The notes under the pieces are model-generated. The model searched no databases, was not told where the DNA came from, and saw only the letters and a program-made list of their open reading frames with translations. Positions 32,761 through 44,211 of a DNA stretch of 64,000 nt are shown one piece after another. The stretch is from Zasmidium citrigriseum (taxonomy: Eukaryota > Ascomycota > Dothideomycetes > Mycosphaerellales > Mycosphaerellaceae). Within the stretch, counting starts at the first letter, position 1. Every line of letters begins with the position of its first letter. Made by a program: the position numbers and the translations under genes. The stretch is from positions 1-64,000 of the forward strand of contig NHNW01000019.1 in the NCBI GenBank assembly GCA_002786025.1. Direction: 5' to 3'.

Positions 32761-34574
32761 CTACAACTCATCCCGACAAAACGTCTTTGGCCCCGCAGCC
32801 CACATCTGCGTCTCACAAGACCTTGTTCTCGAGGCGCTCGAAGACGATGAAGTGGTCGAACTCGAGTCATTTTGAGTAGACGCAAGCTCAGTCGTATCCG
32901 GCGGAGAAGTGCTATCAGAGATCGGCGAAGTGGTCGTCTGCGTGGAACCAGGCTGAGTCGTATCCGGCGTTGCTACACTATCAGAAGTTGGTGAAGCATC
33001 TAGGCTCGCCAAAGGATCCCCAGGAGGCAATGAAGGCGAAGCAGAGACCTCTGGCATCGACGCAAAAGTTGGTACGTCAGTCGAGCTCGAGGTTGTCTCA
33101 TCTCCATTCGTCATAGTATCAGTCCCAGAATCAACCGATCCATAAACTGTAGTCGGAAACACCGGAAAAGAATACAACGTCGTCGTAAACCCGGGATACG
33201 TGAGTACAAGCGGGAACGTCGGATTCTCCGGGAAGTAACCATACGCCGTCGTAGTCACAACGCTGACAGTCTCGGTTCCAGTAGCACTCGGATCGTTCTG
33301 CATGTCCGCGTAGTAACTGCCACAAATGGGCTCGATATCTGGGAGCGCGTTGATGAAGCGTATGAAGCGATGCATCACGGTTTGATTGCCCCCAACGTCG
33401 TCATTCTCCCTCCAGGCTTGGATAGGGACCAGGGCGTTGGCGATCTGCGGGGAGAGGGTGTCGTCTGCGGTGTAGAAACGCATGTAGGTGGAAGCGTTCC
33501 AGAGGTTGTCGATGGTGTCGAGGCCAGATGGTACTGTGCTCAGGAAGGCTGTGCAGGGATTGTATTGGTCGTCCCGGTTTTGAATATACTGTCTTCCAGG
33601 AGGGTTGCTGGCAGTACGGTTGCGTATATGCTCAGGGCCGTCCAGGTTCCGTTTGTTCTGTGACTCTGGGCATGTATGATCGTGGAAGTCGCCTAGATAT
33701 TCCTCTGCATTGTCCAAAGCAGCACCAAGCATAGTACTAGCCTTGCAAGCAGTCTGATACATCTTGTTCGCAAGCAGCGCAGCCTCTTCCAGCTCGAGTC
33801 CAATGTACAACGCCGAAGCCATGGCCGCGACATTGAGAGCCGCGACCATCGTGGATCCAGTCAAGCCTCTGGTGTGTCCAGAGTTGACATCGTTCAACAT
33901 GGCGATGATCGCTTGCAAGGCGTTGATGGCGAAGGATGCGGGATCGGCACCTGCGCAGAAGCCATTGAGGACGGTGTTAGCTTCGCCCGCGATGTTCATC
34001 CAGTCGAGAATCTGCTGCTCAAGTTCGCAAGCTTTGTTCTGCCAGTCTTTGCCGTGACAGATGTAGTTCCCGCTGAGAGGGTTGATTTGGAGGGTCTCAC
34101 TGGAATCAGTGCAGCCGACGCAACCCCTACCGCGGTGGACGCAAGTATTGCCCGTCGTCTTGTATCCATCAGGACCTGTATTCCCTCCATATCAGCAAGA
34201 CCACCCAACAACCAAGAATTTTCAGACTTACAAGGACAACACTCATACCCATAATTGAACCTCTGCCACTGACACTCATCATAATAGCAATTCCCACCCA
34301 CAGTCTCCCATTCCCAAGTCGTCAACTGGAAGACCGACGTATCCCCACAAGAAGGCGGACTGGCATCCAAACAAGCATCGCCGAACCATTTGCACTGCCC
34401 GGACCACAGGATAATGGTATGGTCAATGCATTCTCCCGAGCAGCAAAACTCGCTGTTGCTTTGGTAGGAGCTCTTGATGCAGTAGTCGCCAGGGTCTTTA
34501 TTGTCCAGGGCTGCGTGAACGATTGCTACATGCGCGAGGCTAGCGACAGTGATAAGATGCCTTGAGAAGAGCAT
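32761..34574 (-). CDS. Secreted Cys-rich protein with Ser/Thr-rich tail, C-terminal RDEL
   Basis: Exons 34574-34232 and 34175-32761 (56-bp intron), 585 aa. The function is not recognised. A signal peptide (MLFSRHLITVASLAHVAIVHA) is followed by a Cys-rich N-terminal region (EFCCSGECIDHT, CKWFGDACLDASPPSCG, CYYDECQWQRFNYGYECCPC). Splicing continues it into PDGYKTTGNTCVHRGRGCVGC. Next come a helical, Ala-rich middle part (~190-300), and a roughly 130-residue Ser/Thr/Pro-rich stretch that is likely O-glycosylated. The last residues are TFCRDEL. RDEL at a C-terminus resembles the ER-retrieval signals HDEL and KDEL, which is odd for a wall-type protein. The Cys-rich start loosely resembles regions that accompany fungal class V chitinases, but no GH18 motif is present. 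It may be a cell-wall or effector-like protein. Confidence 0.65.
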
Positions 34575-35866
34575 GTTGAAGGTAGTTGGTGATCGCAGAG
34601 ATGGCTGGTTTCCGTTGAGGAGATCGAGGAGAGGCAGATGTACTCAAGACCAGCAAGCTGCGGCTCACACAGAGCCTCAATCTGCCATCTTTCTCAGCGC
34701 CATTCCTATGGCCAAGGCGAGGCCAACGCCCGCATCGACTGTGAAGCTTCACGACAAGCCATATCAAGCTTCATGCAAGCCACCACGAGGACGCCGCGGC
34801 TCAAAGTGTCGTGGACTCGATCTTTGCTGCTAGGCGGATTCTCCTCCCGGCAGGGAGTTCCTGAGGAATTTGCGTAAACCGCTCGTTCTGAAGGCCGTGG
34901 TAGATGGCAAATTTGGTTCCATGGTGGCGTATTTGTGTTCTGGTTGATGTTGAAGGAGAAGAAGTCGCAGCGGAGAAGGTTCCGATGAGGTGAAGTGGCC
35001 AAACTCTCCCAGCCCACGTGGCCCTCACCTTCCTCAAGCAGACGACATATTGGCCCCGAAAGGGCGTGAGGCTTCAACAACAGCCACCAGACTAGACCTA
35101 TTGTATATCAGAAGCGAAGAAAGAGAAGAAAAGGGTAAAGTTTGTGCAACCTAGCAGCCATGTGACGGCGCTGTCTGCATTTTTCAATCTTATCTGAAAG
35201 AAGTTCCAAGTCTCGCTCATCACATGTCGCATATCTGTCTCCAGCAGGAGAACAAAGCATTCTCGCATTCTTGCCTCCCAATTCCGGGGTATCATCCGCA
35301 GGGCTCTAGAAGTGATTAGCCCAACGTCCACCGTGCAAAAGCAGAATCATCCACCCTCCAGCCGCAGTGAGAACTCGCAGCTCAATCCCAGAACTCTGAT
35401 CCATCGCACAAACACAGTAGCAGTAGCAAGCCTCGTTGGGGTTCAATCTATGAGGCGCAACAAGGAAACAGCACTTTTTTCGTTTCGCCTCTCATCAATT
35501 CAAATGCATCCACCCATCCACACTTCTCTCTCGATGCCTCCCTGTTCGCTTCCCTCAACACCACCCTTGGTGTCTCTTTTTGGCTTTCGTGGTTGTTTCT
35601 CTTTCTCTATTGTCCAAGGAAGAGATCTTTCTAAAAACGCCGTCCCAATGCAGTTGCCATGAACGCTTCGAAAATAGTTGTTACAGTGGAAAAAGTCGAA
35701 AGCCGTGAGATCGTCGGTCGTGTCATCGCAGACGCGCCACGTGGGCTCAGCTAAGAGTACGTTTCGCTCGCATGCTGGACCGGTTTCCCCAGGCGTTCGT
35801 GTTCGAAAAGAATCTCTTTTGATGCAATGATGAATCTGTAGTCATGCAGTTGAAGAAGTCAAGGTA
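34575..35866. other. Intergenic region upstream of the secreted protein gene
   Basis: A 1.29-kb gap that holds the promoter of the secreted-protein gene and the 3' end of RPB1. I see a CACGTGG core (E-box-like) at about 35738 and several pyrimidine runs, but no supported gene. Confidence 0.4.
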
Positions 35867-38800
35867 TTACTCGTCTTTGGGGGAGCTGCGCGGATGTCAG
35901 TATGGTCTTTGTAGACATTGAGGAAGGTGACTCACTTTGGCGAGTATTGCGGGCTTGTCGGAGAGTACTGTGGACTCGTCGGACTCTGCTTGTTGCCCGG
36001 CGACGTCGGCGAGTAGTTGTCATTCTGAGCTGGGCTCGTGGGACTGTATATTGGCGACTTGGGGCTGTACTGCGGCGACGTCGGAGATGTACTGCTTGCG
36101 CCACCACCACCATTGTAGACAGGGCTCGTTGGAGAGTACATCGGCGATGTGGGACTGTATTGCGGTGACGTCGGGCTGTACTGCGGCGACGTGGGAGAGT
36201 ATTTCGGCGACGTCGCACTCCCCAGCGCGTGGCCTGGTGAAGTCGGGCTGTAGTTTGGTGACGTTGGGGAGTAGCCGGGCGATGTTGGAGAGTAGTTTGG
36301 CGAGGCCGGGCTGTAGTTTGGTGAAGTTGGGGAGACCTTGTTGGTGCCGTATTTTGGCGACGCAGGGGAGTAGTTTGGCGAGGTAGGCGTGTATGCCGGG
36401 CTGGCAGGCGAATACTGCGGAGACGTGATGGCAAAGGCAGGACTGGTCATGCCTGCAGCTGGCGAGGTTGGCGAGTATCCACCGTACGACGGCGAGGTCG
36501 GCGAGTAGCCACCGTAGCCTGGCGACGTCGGACTCATGCTGCTGAACGGCGAGGTTGGTGCATAGCCGGGACTCATGCCGCCGCGGTAAGGACTCAAGCC
36601 ACCATCGAAACCACCGCCATATGCAGTGAGACCGCCGCTCTCGTCTTGGCCGGGCTGGATGATGGGCGAGAAGCTGGCGCCGTAATCAGGGCCAGTGAAA
36701 CCGCTCTCTGCCATCGGCGAGTTGAAGTCATAAGGCGTCGCGGCACCGTCTGCCATCGGCGAGGCAGCCCCGGCGGCAAAGCCCATTTGCATTGGTCTCT
36801 GAGTGGCCGACACAGACTTCAGCATCTCTGTATCCAAGAGCATGTCAAACTCGCCAGTACCGCTGGGGGCCAGCTGGCCGAGGATGATATTCTCAGACAC
36901 GCCACGGCAGTCGTCCAGTTCTCCAGAGGAAGCGGCGTCGAAGAGAATCTCGACCGTCTCCTCGAAGGAGCAACGCATGAGGGCACCAGTGTCGGAGCGG
37001 TTGATACCGTGACGGGTAACTGCCATCAGCTCACCTCTCGCGCACATGACATCGCAAAGGATGGCCATGTGGCGATGGTTGACGTACGAACCGTCGTTGG
37101 TCAGGACGTCCTTCATCTCTCGCATCAATGCAGCGCGGACTGCCTCGATGCCAAAGACCGACATGATCGATTGGAAGTGGTTGCAAGTCGTTCGCGTTGC
37201 ATCCACACCCTCCACAGCCAGAACCTTCTGGAGCTGCACGCCGTCGGTGTCGAGGTACCACTCCTTGCACTTGGGTTCTCTGTTGTTGTTTACCAACTGT
37301 CCGTCATCCTTCATGTGCAGCTTTGTGCCAGACGACACGAAGACTCGGCGGATGCCTTCAACGCCACGGAGTACGACCTTGTCAAGCATGTACTCTTCGA
37401 GACGTTTGAGCATGTCTTCTTCCTCGCTGTCAGACTCTTCGCCCTTGTCGCGGTTATTCATCCGAATGCGAATGACTTGCTCATCGGCGTTGTCGTCCGA
37501 GAAGATGATGGAGATGTCCGAGTTAAAGACAGCCTTGATCTTCTGTGCCACTTCGGTGACAGTCAGACCCTTGTCGAGCAATTGACGGCGACTGAGCACA
37601 ATGCGCAGAAGCCATCTGCTCTGTGAGTCAAGGGACTCGGCGTTGTCTTCTGGAATGATGAAGTATGACTCGACCATGTCCCGGTCGGCTTCGATGACTG
37701 TGCTCTCGATGACAGGATCATAGTAGATCTCCGTCTCTTCGGTAACGCCACGAAGGTTGGTGTGCTCGACGAGCGATCGAAGTTCCTTGGCAGACTCTTG
37801 GTTGTCGTAGTTGTCTTCGTGCTGGAAGACCTTCATGTTTGGCGTCTTGATATTGTCGGCCACGTTCAGAATCTCCTTCAGACGCGGCACACCCTTGGTA
37901 GTGGTCTTCGCAGTCACACCAGCCAAGTGGAAAGTGTTCAACGTCATCTGCGTTGCCGGCTCACCGATCGACTGCGCGGCTAGGACACCCACCATCTCGC
38001 CGGGGCTGACCAGAGCTCGCAAGAAGCGGTTCTCAATGTCACCAAGAATGTTGTCCAAGGCCAGTTTGCTCAGGTGATCCTCGTTGACCAGTCTCTTGAA
38101 AGCCAGACGGGAGCGGTACAGCGCTTTGCAGAGTAGCGTGGCGTTGAGATCGGCCTCTTTCGAGAGCTCGTCATCACCACGAATGATCTTGAGTCTGTCA
38201 AGCATCGCTTTGACCTTCGGAATCGTGTCTCGTGGGTCCAGGTCACTCTTGCTGTTGTCCGTGATCTTGAACTTGTCGCGGGCATTCATGATCATGCGGC
38301 CGACGTTCAACGGGAGGTAGCGACTCTCGTCTGCATCCTCCACGCTGCCTCGAATCTTGTCTCGACTCTTCTTAATCTCCTCGTATTCTTCGTCGAACAG
38401 CTTCTGAACATCCACATCACCCCGAAGCTCTGCTGCGATCTCCAGCACGTTGGGGCTAAGCATCTGGTTCTTGTTCTGCGGGTTGATGACATCGATCTTG
38501 TACTTCTTGTCGAAGTTCTCTTCAGAAGCGCTGATGATCTGGAGAGGCTGCGACTCGATAAACATGGCATCGAGACCGTCTTCGCCGTATGTGAACTGCA
38601 GAATGTCGCCGAGCGAGTTGCGGACCGTGCTGTCGTACTTGATCATGACTTCTTCGAGAGCCTTGACCAGACGACGCTGGATGTATCCAGTCTCGGCAGT
38701 CTTGACGGCAGTGTCGATCAGGCCCTCACGACCACCCATGGCGTGGAAGAAGAATTCTTGTGGAGTAAGACCTCTGAGGTACGAGTTCTCCACGAAACCT

Positions 38801-41367
38801 CGTGACGCGGGAGAGTAGTCGTCCTTGGGAAAGTGAGGAAGCACACGATCCTTGAAGCCGAAAGGCAGACGCTTGCCTTCAAGAGATTGTTGTCCCACAG
38901 CAGCAGTCATCTGGGACACGTTCGTGGTTGAGCCTTTCGAGCCAGACTTGACCATGGTTCCGACGTTGTTGCAAGGCCTCATACGCTGATAGGCGACATC
39001 ACCGCCCTTGTTTCGCGCATTATCCAAAGCAGCCTTGGTCTTCGACTCGAACGTCTCTCGGATGGTCATACCGGGGAGTGTCTCCATGTTGCCGGATTCG
39101 ACTTCCTTGACGTAGTCATCGATTTGGTGCTTCTGGTCGTAAATCTCCTTGGCAATGAGCTCGACCATCTCCGAGTCTGGGATAGTGTCTCCAATGCCGA
39201 CACTGAAGCCGTTGTGTAGAAGCCAGTAGCAAATGATTCGCTGCGCGGCGTTGAAGAACTCAACGGTGGCATCAGGTCCTCTGTCGTTGAAGATGCAGTG
39301 CACCACACCACCTCCCGAAGCACCGACAATGCCCTTGACCATACGGCCCCAGACAAGCTCGCCGTTCATGACAACGAGACCATCATCCTTCTCTTCTCTG
39401 AGAGGAATGTGGTTCTCCTTTGGTCGCATGATGTTGAGCCCTGCCGGTAACGCAAGCGATACTATCTGCTTGCCAGTCCATCGGGGGCTTGGCTTGATGA
39501 TTGCTGGGGGCGGGACGACACCATCCCAGCCAGGTACCCACAGGAGGATGTTCATGACTTGCTCTTGGTCGAGCATGACATCGCGTCGCGTCATCATGTA
39601 GATACCAGCCATGGTATCCTGCACAATACCCATCAGAGGACCGTTCTTCTGCGGTGAGACAATGTTGTGTGGCACGGCGCAGAGGTTGGCGACCTCAGCT
39701 CGGGTCTCATGGCTCTGGGGAACGTGCAAGTTCATTTCGTCGCCGTCGAAATCGGCGTTGTAAGGTGACGTGACCGACAAGTTCAGACGGAACGTAGAGT
39801 AAGGCATGACCTTGACTCGGTGACCCATCATGGACTCCTTGTGCAGCGAAGGCTGTCGGTTGAAGATGATGTAGTCGCCATCGACGATGTGTCGCTCGAC
39901 TATCCAGCCAAGCTGCAGCTGAATCTGCTTCGACGCGTTGTGGTATCGAAGATCGATTCTGGAGCCATCGTCTCGGATGATGAACTTGGCGCCTGGGTGG
40001 AAGTTTGGTCCAGTCTTCACGAGCTGTGAGAGCTTGTGGATGTTGTAGACGGTAACGCGCTCAGGGAAAGTCAGCACGCGGGCGATGGATCGAGGCACAC
40101 CGACTTGGTCGAGCTCCAGGTTGGGGTCTCCGGTAATGACGGTACGCGCCGAGAAGTCAACACGCTTGCCCATCAAGTTACCTCGCAACCGACCCTCCTT
40201 CGACTTTAGACGAGCACGGATGGCCTTGAGCGGACGGCCAGTCTTCTGAATGGACCTCGGAATGCCGGCAGTGTCGTTGTCCATGTAGGTTGCAACGTGG
40301 TACTGCAGAAGACCAGTGAACTCATCGTGAACGTGCTGTGGCGAACCCTCTTGCTCGCAACGGCGGACGTTCGAGTTTGCTCGGATGATGTCTGACAGCT
40401 TGAAAGTCAAGTCATCTTCGGAGCGCATGCCCTGGCTGGTGCCATCGACCGAGATACTGGGACGGACGGCCGGTGGTGGCACAGGCAGCACAGTCAAGAT
40501 CATCCACTCGGGCCGTGCGTAGTCGACGTTCAGGCCAAGTCGCACGAGGTCCTCTTCGGAGATGTTGCGGAAGATGTTCAAGGCCATCTGCGGAGTGATC
40601 TGGCGCTTCTCAACGCCACCATCTTCGCCGTCCTCTCCCTTCGGGTTCTTCCAGGTGCCCCACAACTTGAGTGACTCCTTTCGGATGGTGGGCTGGGTGT
40701 TGCCACAGCCACCGTGGGACTTGCGCTTGTCCTTGTCTTTCTTCGGGTTGTTTGGGTCTTCATCCTCTGGCTTGTCCTCAATGTCCGCTGCGCATACGTC
40801 CTTGCCCTTGCACAGGCGGGTGACGGCTTCGAACCGCCGCTTGGGATCGCGCAGCTTGAGAGCCATGGCAAACTCTGGCTTGTTCTGCAGGGTGCATGTA
40901 AGTACTGATACTGGAACAAAATGCTACCTGTTGAAAGGACATCGAAAACAACTTACTTCATCTTCCAAGAGCTTCCCGCAGTTGTGGCAAACTGATTCGA
41001 GGATCTTCTTGATCTTGGTGATGAAGCCTAGTCACGTGATGATCAGCGCCTGAAGTGAGTGACGAAGCCATCTGCATGGCTACTTACCGACGTGAAAGAC
41101 TGGGACGGCCAGCTCGATGTGGCCGAAGTGACCAGGACACTCCTGCTGGTTCTCTCCGCAGGTCGCGCACATCTGGCTACGGTCGATAGTGCCCAGCTTG
41201 GGGTCGTTCAGGCCCTTCTCGCGCGGCCGCTGGCGCTGCTCGTCCAAAGTCTCCGCATACTCGATGTGACAAACACTCATACTCTTGATCTCCTCAGGCG
41301 AGAAGAGTCCGAACTGGATCTCCTGCACCGTCTTGAGCGGCGCCAACGATTTCGCGAAGGTCGCCAT
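35867..41367 (-). CDS. RPB1: RNA polymerase II largest subunit
   Basis: Exons (minus): 41367-41088, 41027-40957, 40884-35936 and 35885-35867; 1772 aa. It is the catalytic subunit of RNA polymerase II. The ATG at 41367 (AACATGGCG) starts [12 protein letters not shown]; an in-frame ATG at 41391 is upstream. Zinc-binding residues are seen in [20 protein letters not shown] and [11 protein letters not shown] (across intron 2). The Mg-binding loop [13 protein letters not shown] is at about 490. Trigger-loop and bridge-helix regions are present ([17 protein letters not shown]). The C-terminal domain from about 1570 has roughly 22 heptad-like units, about 12 of them exact YSPTSP. A 50-bp last intron (35886-35935) changes the end from YSPK-stop to YSPNSPKDE; the DE ending fits filamentous ascomycete RPB1. 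Confidence 0.96.
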
Positions 41368-42269
41368 GTTGACGGTCGGGTGTGTCTGCACGACTCGGAT
41401 GTGCTGGTGTCTTGCCTCCTACTATCTCTTGACGGCGACAGTGCGCTTCTGGATGGCAGTCCTTTGAGGCGGATGCGCTTTGTTGGCACGTCGCTTCCGC
41501 GTCACTGGCCGGTTTTGTTCTCCGCCACCTCTCCCCTATCAACCTCGCGCGACCTCAAGTGAGGGCCGCCGCGCGCCTTGCGCCCTCGAGCAAGTCGCTC
41601 CTTCCGCTACTATGACGCCGTCGTCGATTGTGCGATTCCCGCGATGGGAGTGGTGCGCCGCGCGCCGGTAAGAATGGTGTCTCGAGCGGGCAGTCCGTCA
41701 CGCGCCCGGGGTCAATCGCAGGCCGGCTGGCGACTGAGGGATGGTTTCGAGCGTGTCTCCGTGGTGTACGCAGTGGGTACAGGCGAAATCGCGAGGAACC
41801 GGGCGATTCTGCGATGGTTGAGGGTGGAGGTCGAGGGTGTGCTGGAGATGGAGTTGCGCTGGTAGGCGGCGACCTCTTCACAACCGGCCAAGCCTGCGGG
41901 TGGCCCGAGCGCCTGACAGGGATGTGACGGACGGGTGTCCCGCTGCGGCACGCGAGCCAAAGCAACAACCGCCGCGACGCCGACTCTCACCTGGGCACTC
42001 TTCGACTTTCACGCACAGCCACTCGCTTCTGCTCTGATATACGCTTCAGAAGCAGCAAGTCTGGCAATGGAGTGAGAAGGCGACGGTGCTGCCAGCGAGT
42101 CGTTGTTGAAAGAAGGGCAACTCGGCGACTGCCTGTTCCCCCTGCCGCTTGCAGTGCAGTGATTCATTCGCAGGCGCATGCTGCCTCACTCATATGACAA
42201 GTACTATGTGCAGTAGTCACTGTCACATCCTTTCATGAGTCACTGCAGTGACGAGTCCAGACACCGACG
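41368..42269. promoter_or_regulatory. Shared RPB1/SWD1 divergent promoter
   Basis: A 902-bp gap between divergent start codons, so it must drive both genes. It is GC-rich near RPB1. No TATA box is evident close to either start. Near SWD1 there is a TGAGTCA site and an overlapping palindrome, listed separately. Confidence 0.6.
42236..42252. promoter_or_regulatory. TGAGTCA (AP-1/Gcn4-type) site overlapping a 14-bp palindrome
   Basis: TGAGTCA lies at 42236-42242, 28 bp before the SWD1 ATG. It is the core bound by bZIP factors such as Gcn4/CpcA and AP-1 types. It overlaps a perfect 14-base palindrome, GTCACTGCAGTGAC, at 42239-42252. A related GTCACTGTCAC occurs at about 42215. Whether any factor binds is unknown. 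Confidence 0.4.
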
Positions 42270-43703
42270 ATGAATCTTCCTCTATCCGACCCCGTTCTCC
42301 TCGCCCAGGACATCCCCGAAACGCTCACTGCCCGCCTGCGCTCGTCCGGCCAGGCAGTATGCATCCGCTTCTCACACCGCGGCGATCTCCTGGCGTCTGG
42401 CACTGCTAAGGGCACAATCGCCATTTTCGACCTCGAGACCAACGGCGTCGCGCGTAAACTCAAGGGCCACACTTCTGGACGAACAGTTCAGTCATTATCA
42501 TGGGAGAAAAGTGGGCGATATCTGCTCAGCAGCAGCGTGGACTGGAAGGTCATACTCTGGGATTTGAAAGATGGCAGCAGGGTACGGACTGTGAATCTGG
42601 GTGCTCCCGTCTATATTGCAGAGCTGCACCCATCAAATTTCAACATTTGCGTGGCTGCGCTGTATGAGTACAGGCCTGTGCTCGCGGACTTTACAGACAG
42701 CAAGAAGGTCAAACAGATGGGACTGCCAAACCTGCCCAAACGCGCACCACATGAGATCGAAGGGAATGAGAAGGCAGATGCAAAACATTTCACCACAGTC
42801 GCCGCGTTCACGCCTACGGGATCGCACATCATAACTGGCACCACCAAGGGATGGCTCAATGTTATTGACAGCAAGACTAAAGAAACAGTCTACAGCAATC
42901 GACTCTGCAGCAAGCCCATCCTCCTGATTCGTCTCAGCAGCTCTGGGAGGGACTTGCTTGTCAACGCCTCCGATACCATCATTCGGACGATCAAACTGCC
43001 CCACCTTTCCGATCCGAACCTTCACTCTGACAGCATAAACCTCGAAGTCGAGCACAAATTTCAAGATGTCGTCAACCGCCTCTCTTGGAATCATGTCGCG
43101 TTCAGCAGCAACGCCGACTACGTTATGGCATCGACTCTCATGAACCACGACATTTACATCTGGGAGCGTGGACACGGTTCGTTGGTCAAGATTTTGGAAG
43201 GGCCGAAAGAAGAGCTAGGAGCTGTGGAATGGCACCCGACAAGACCATTCGTCGCGGCGACAGGTGTGGAAAGCGGCAGAATATATCTGTGGTCGATCAA
43301 TACTCCACAACGCTGGTCAGCTCTGGCACCCGACTTTATGGAGGTTGAAGAGAACGTGGAGTACATCGAGAAGGAAGACGAATTTGACATCCACGATACG
43401 GCTGAGCTCCAGAAACGGCGACTGGATGCGGAAGATGAGGATGTCGATGTGTTGACTGTGGATGAAGAGCAGTTGGAGCGAGAGGGCAGGATAGGGAAAG
43501 GCGCTGGGGAGGAGTTTCGTATGCCAGTGCTCCTCGACATGGGCGAGAGCGACAGCGAGGATGAGATTGTGGCTATTGGAACTGGCCAATTCAGGAGGAA
43601 GAGCACTGCTCAAGCGGACGAGCTGGAGTTTGTGGATGGGGATGATGTTGCAGATGGCGATTTGAATGGGCACGCCGGCACGAAGAGAAGACGAGGGGAG
43701 TGA
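42270..43703 (+). CDS. SWD1: COMPASS subunit SWD1 (RbBP5 homologue), WD40 protein
   Basis: Single exon, 477 aa. Swd1/RbBP5 is a structural WD40 subunit of the Set1/COMPASS histone H3K4 methyltransferase. WD-type repeats are visible: CIRFSHRGDLLASGTAKGTIAIFDLE, SLSWEKSGRYLLSSSVD with VILWDL, and VEWHPTRPFVAATG followed by IYLWSI. After the propeller comes the family hallmark WSALAPDFMEVEENVEYIE followed by KEDEFDI. In RbBP5 this acidic region after the propeller contacts the other core subunits. The C-terminus is acidic with a short basic end (KRRRGE). It shares a promoter region with RPB1; COMPASS is known to act with Ser5-phosphorylated RNA polymerase II, so the pairing is suggestive, but linkage alone shows nothing. 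Confidence 0.92.
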   Translation: MNLPLSDPVLLAQDIPETLTARLRSSGQAVCIRFSHRGDLLASGTAKGTIAIFDLETNGVARKLKGHTSGRTVQSLSWEKSGRYLLSSSVDWKVILWDLKDGSRVRTVNLGAPVYIAELHPSNFNICVAALYEYRPVLADFTDSKKVKQMGLPNLPKRAPHEIEGNEKADAKHFTTVAAFTPTGSHIITGTTKGWLNVIDSKTKETVYSNRLCSKPILLIRLSSSGRDLLVNASDTIIRTIKLPHLSDPNLHSDSINLEVEHKFQDVVNRLSWNHVAFSSNADYVMASTLMNHDIYIWERGHGSLVKILEGPKEELGAVEWHPTRPFVAATGVESGRIYLWSINTPQRWSALAPDFMEVEENVEYIEKEDEFDIHDTAELQKRRLDAEDEDVDVLTVDEEQLEREGRIGKGAGEEFRMPVLLDMGESDSEDEIVAIGTGQFRRKSTAQADELEFVDGDDVADGDLNGHAGTKRRRGE

Positions 43704-44211
43704 GATACGAAAACCACTTCTCGGCAATCATCAATTCTGGACGATCTGGAAGACGAAATCCCACCAATGCCATCAGCAAAAGGCAGTGAGTGCTTCATGC
43801 CTCGATAAGAGAAGCTCTGTCCACGGCCCGGGGCCCGACGATGCTCACACCGCAACGAATGCTACGAGAGACGTCACCGAAGAGAGCAGGCGGTCCAACC
43901 GCGGTGGAACTCTATCTTGTCGGACCCAGCCCAAGACTCTCAAGGCTGGTGGCCAAGCAGCGGGCCAAGAGACGTATCACCATCCAAGGCGTCGATCGAT
44001 ACCAACGCACCGACATCTGAAGACCGAAGTACGGTCATAGGCGGCCTGAGACGTGAGAACAATCAAATGCGAGCCGCAAGTAGTAAGAAGTCGCAATTAT
44101 CATGCAGTGGAATACATCCAACTATCAAGCCAACTATCCATTTTACCCACCATCATGAATCCCGCTCCTCAAATGCAACATGCCAATACCAATGCAAATG
44201 CCAAACGTAAC
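43704..44211. other. Convergent gap after SWD1, with a possible short coding segment
   Basis: This 508-bp gap lies between two convergent genes. On the plus strand 43790-44020 is open for 76 codons and ends RRITIQGVDRYQRTDI, with fairly protein-like content. A second short frame upstream (about 43738-43790) reads ILDDLEDEIPPMPSAKG. They might be exons of a small gene or an extended 3' end of SWD1, but no good-length intron joins them. I leave it as unsupported. Confidence 0.25.

Noticed and set aside
35937..36386. 149-codon open frame on the plus strand opposite the RPB1 C-terminal domain
   Set aside because: It is the antisense shadow of the repetitive heptad coding sequence.
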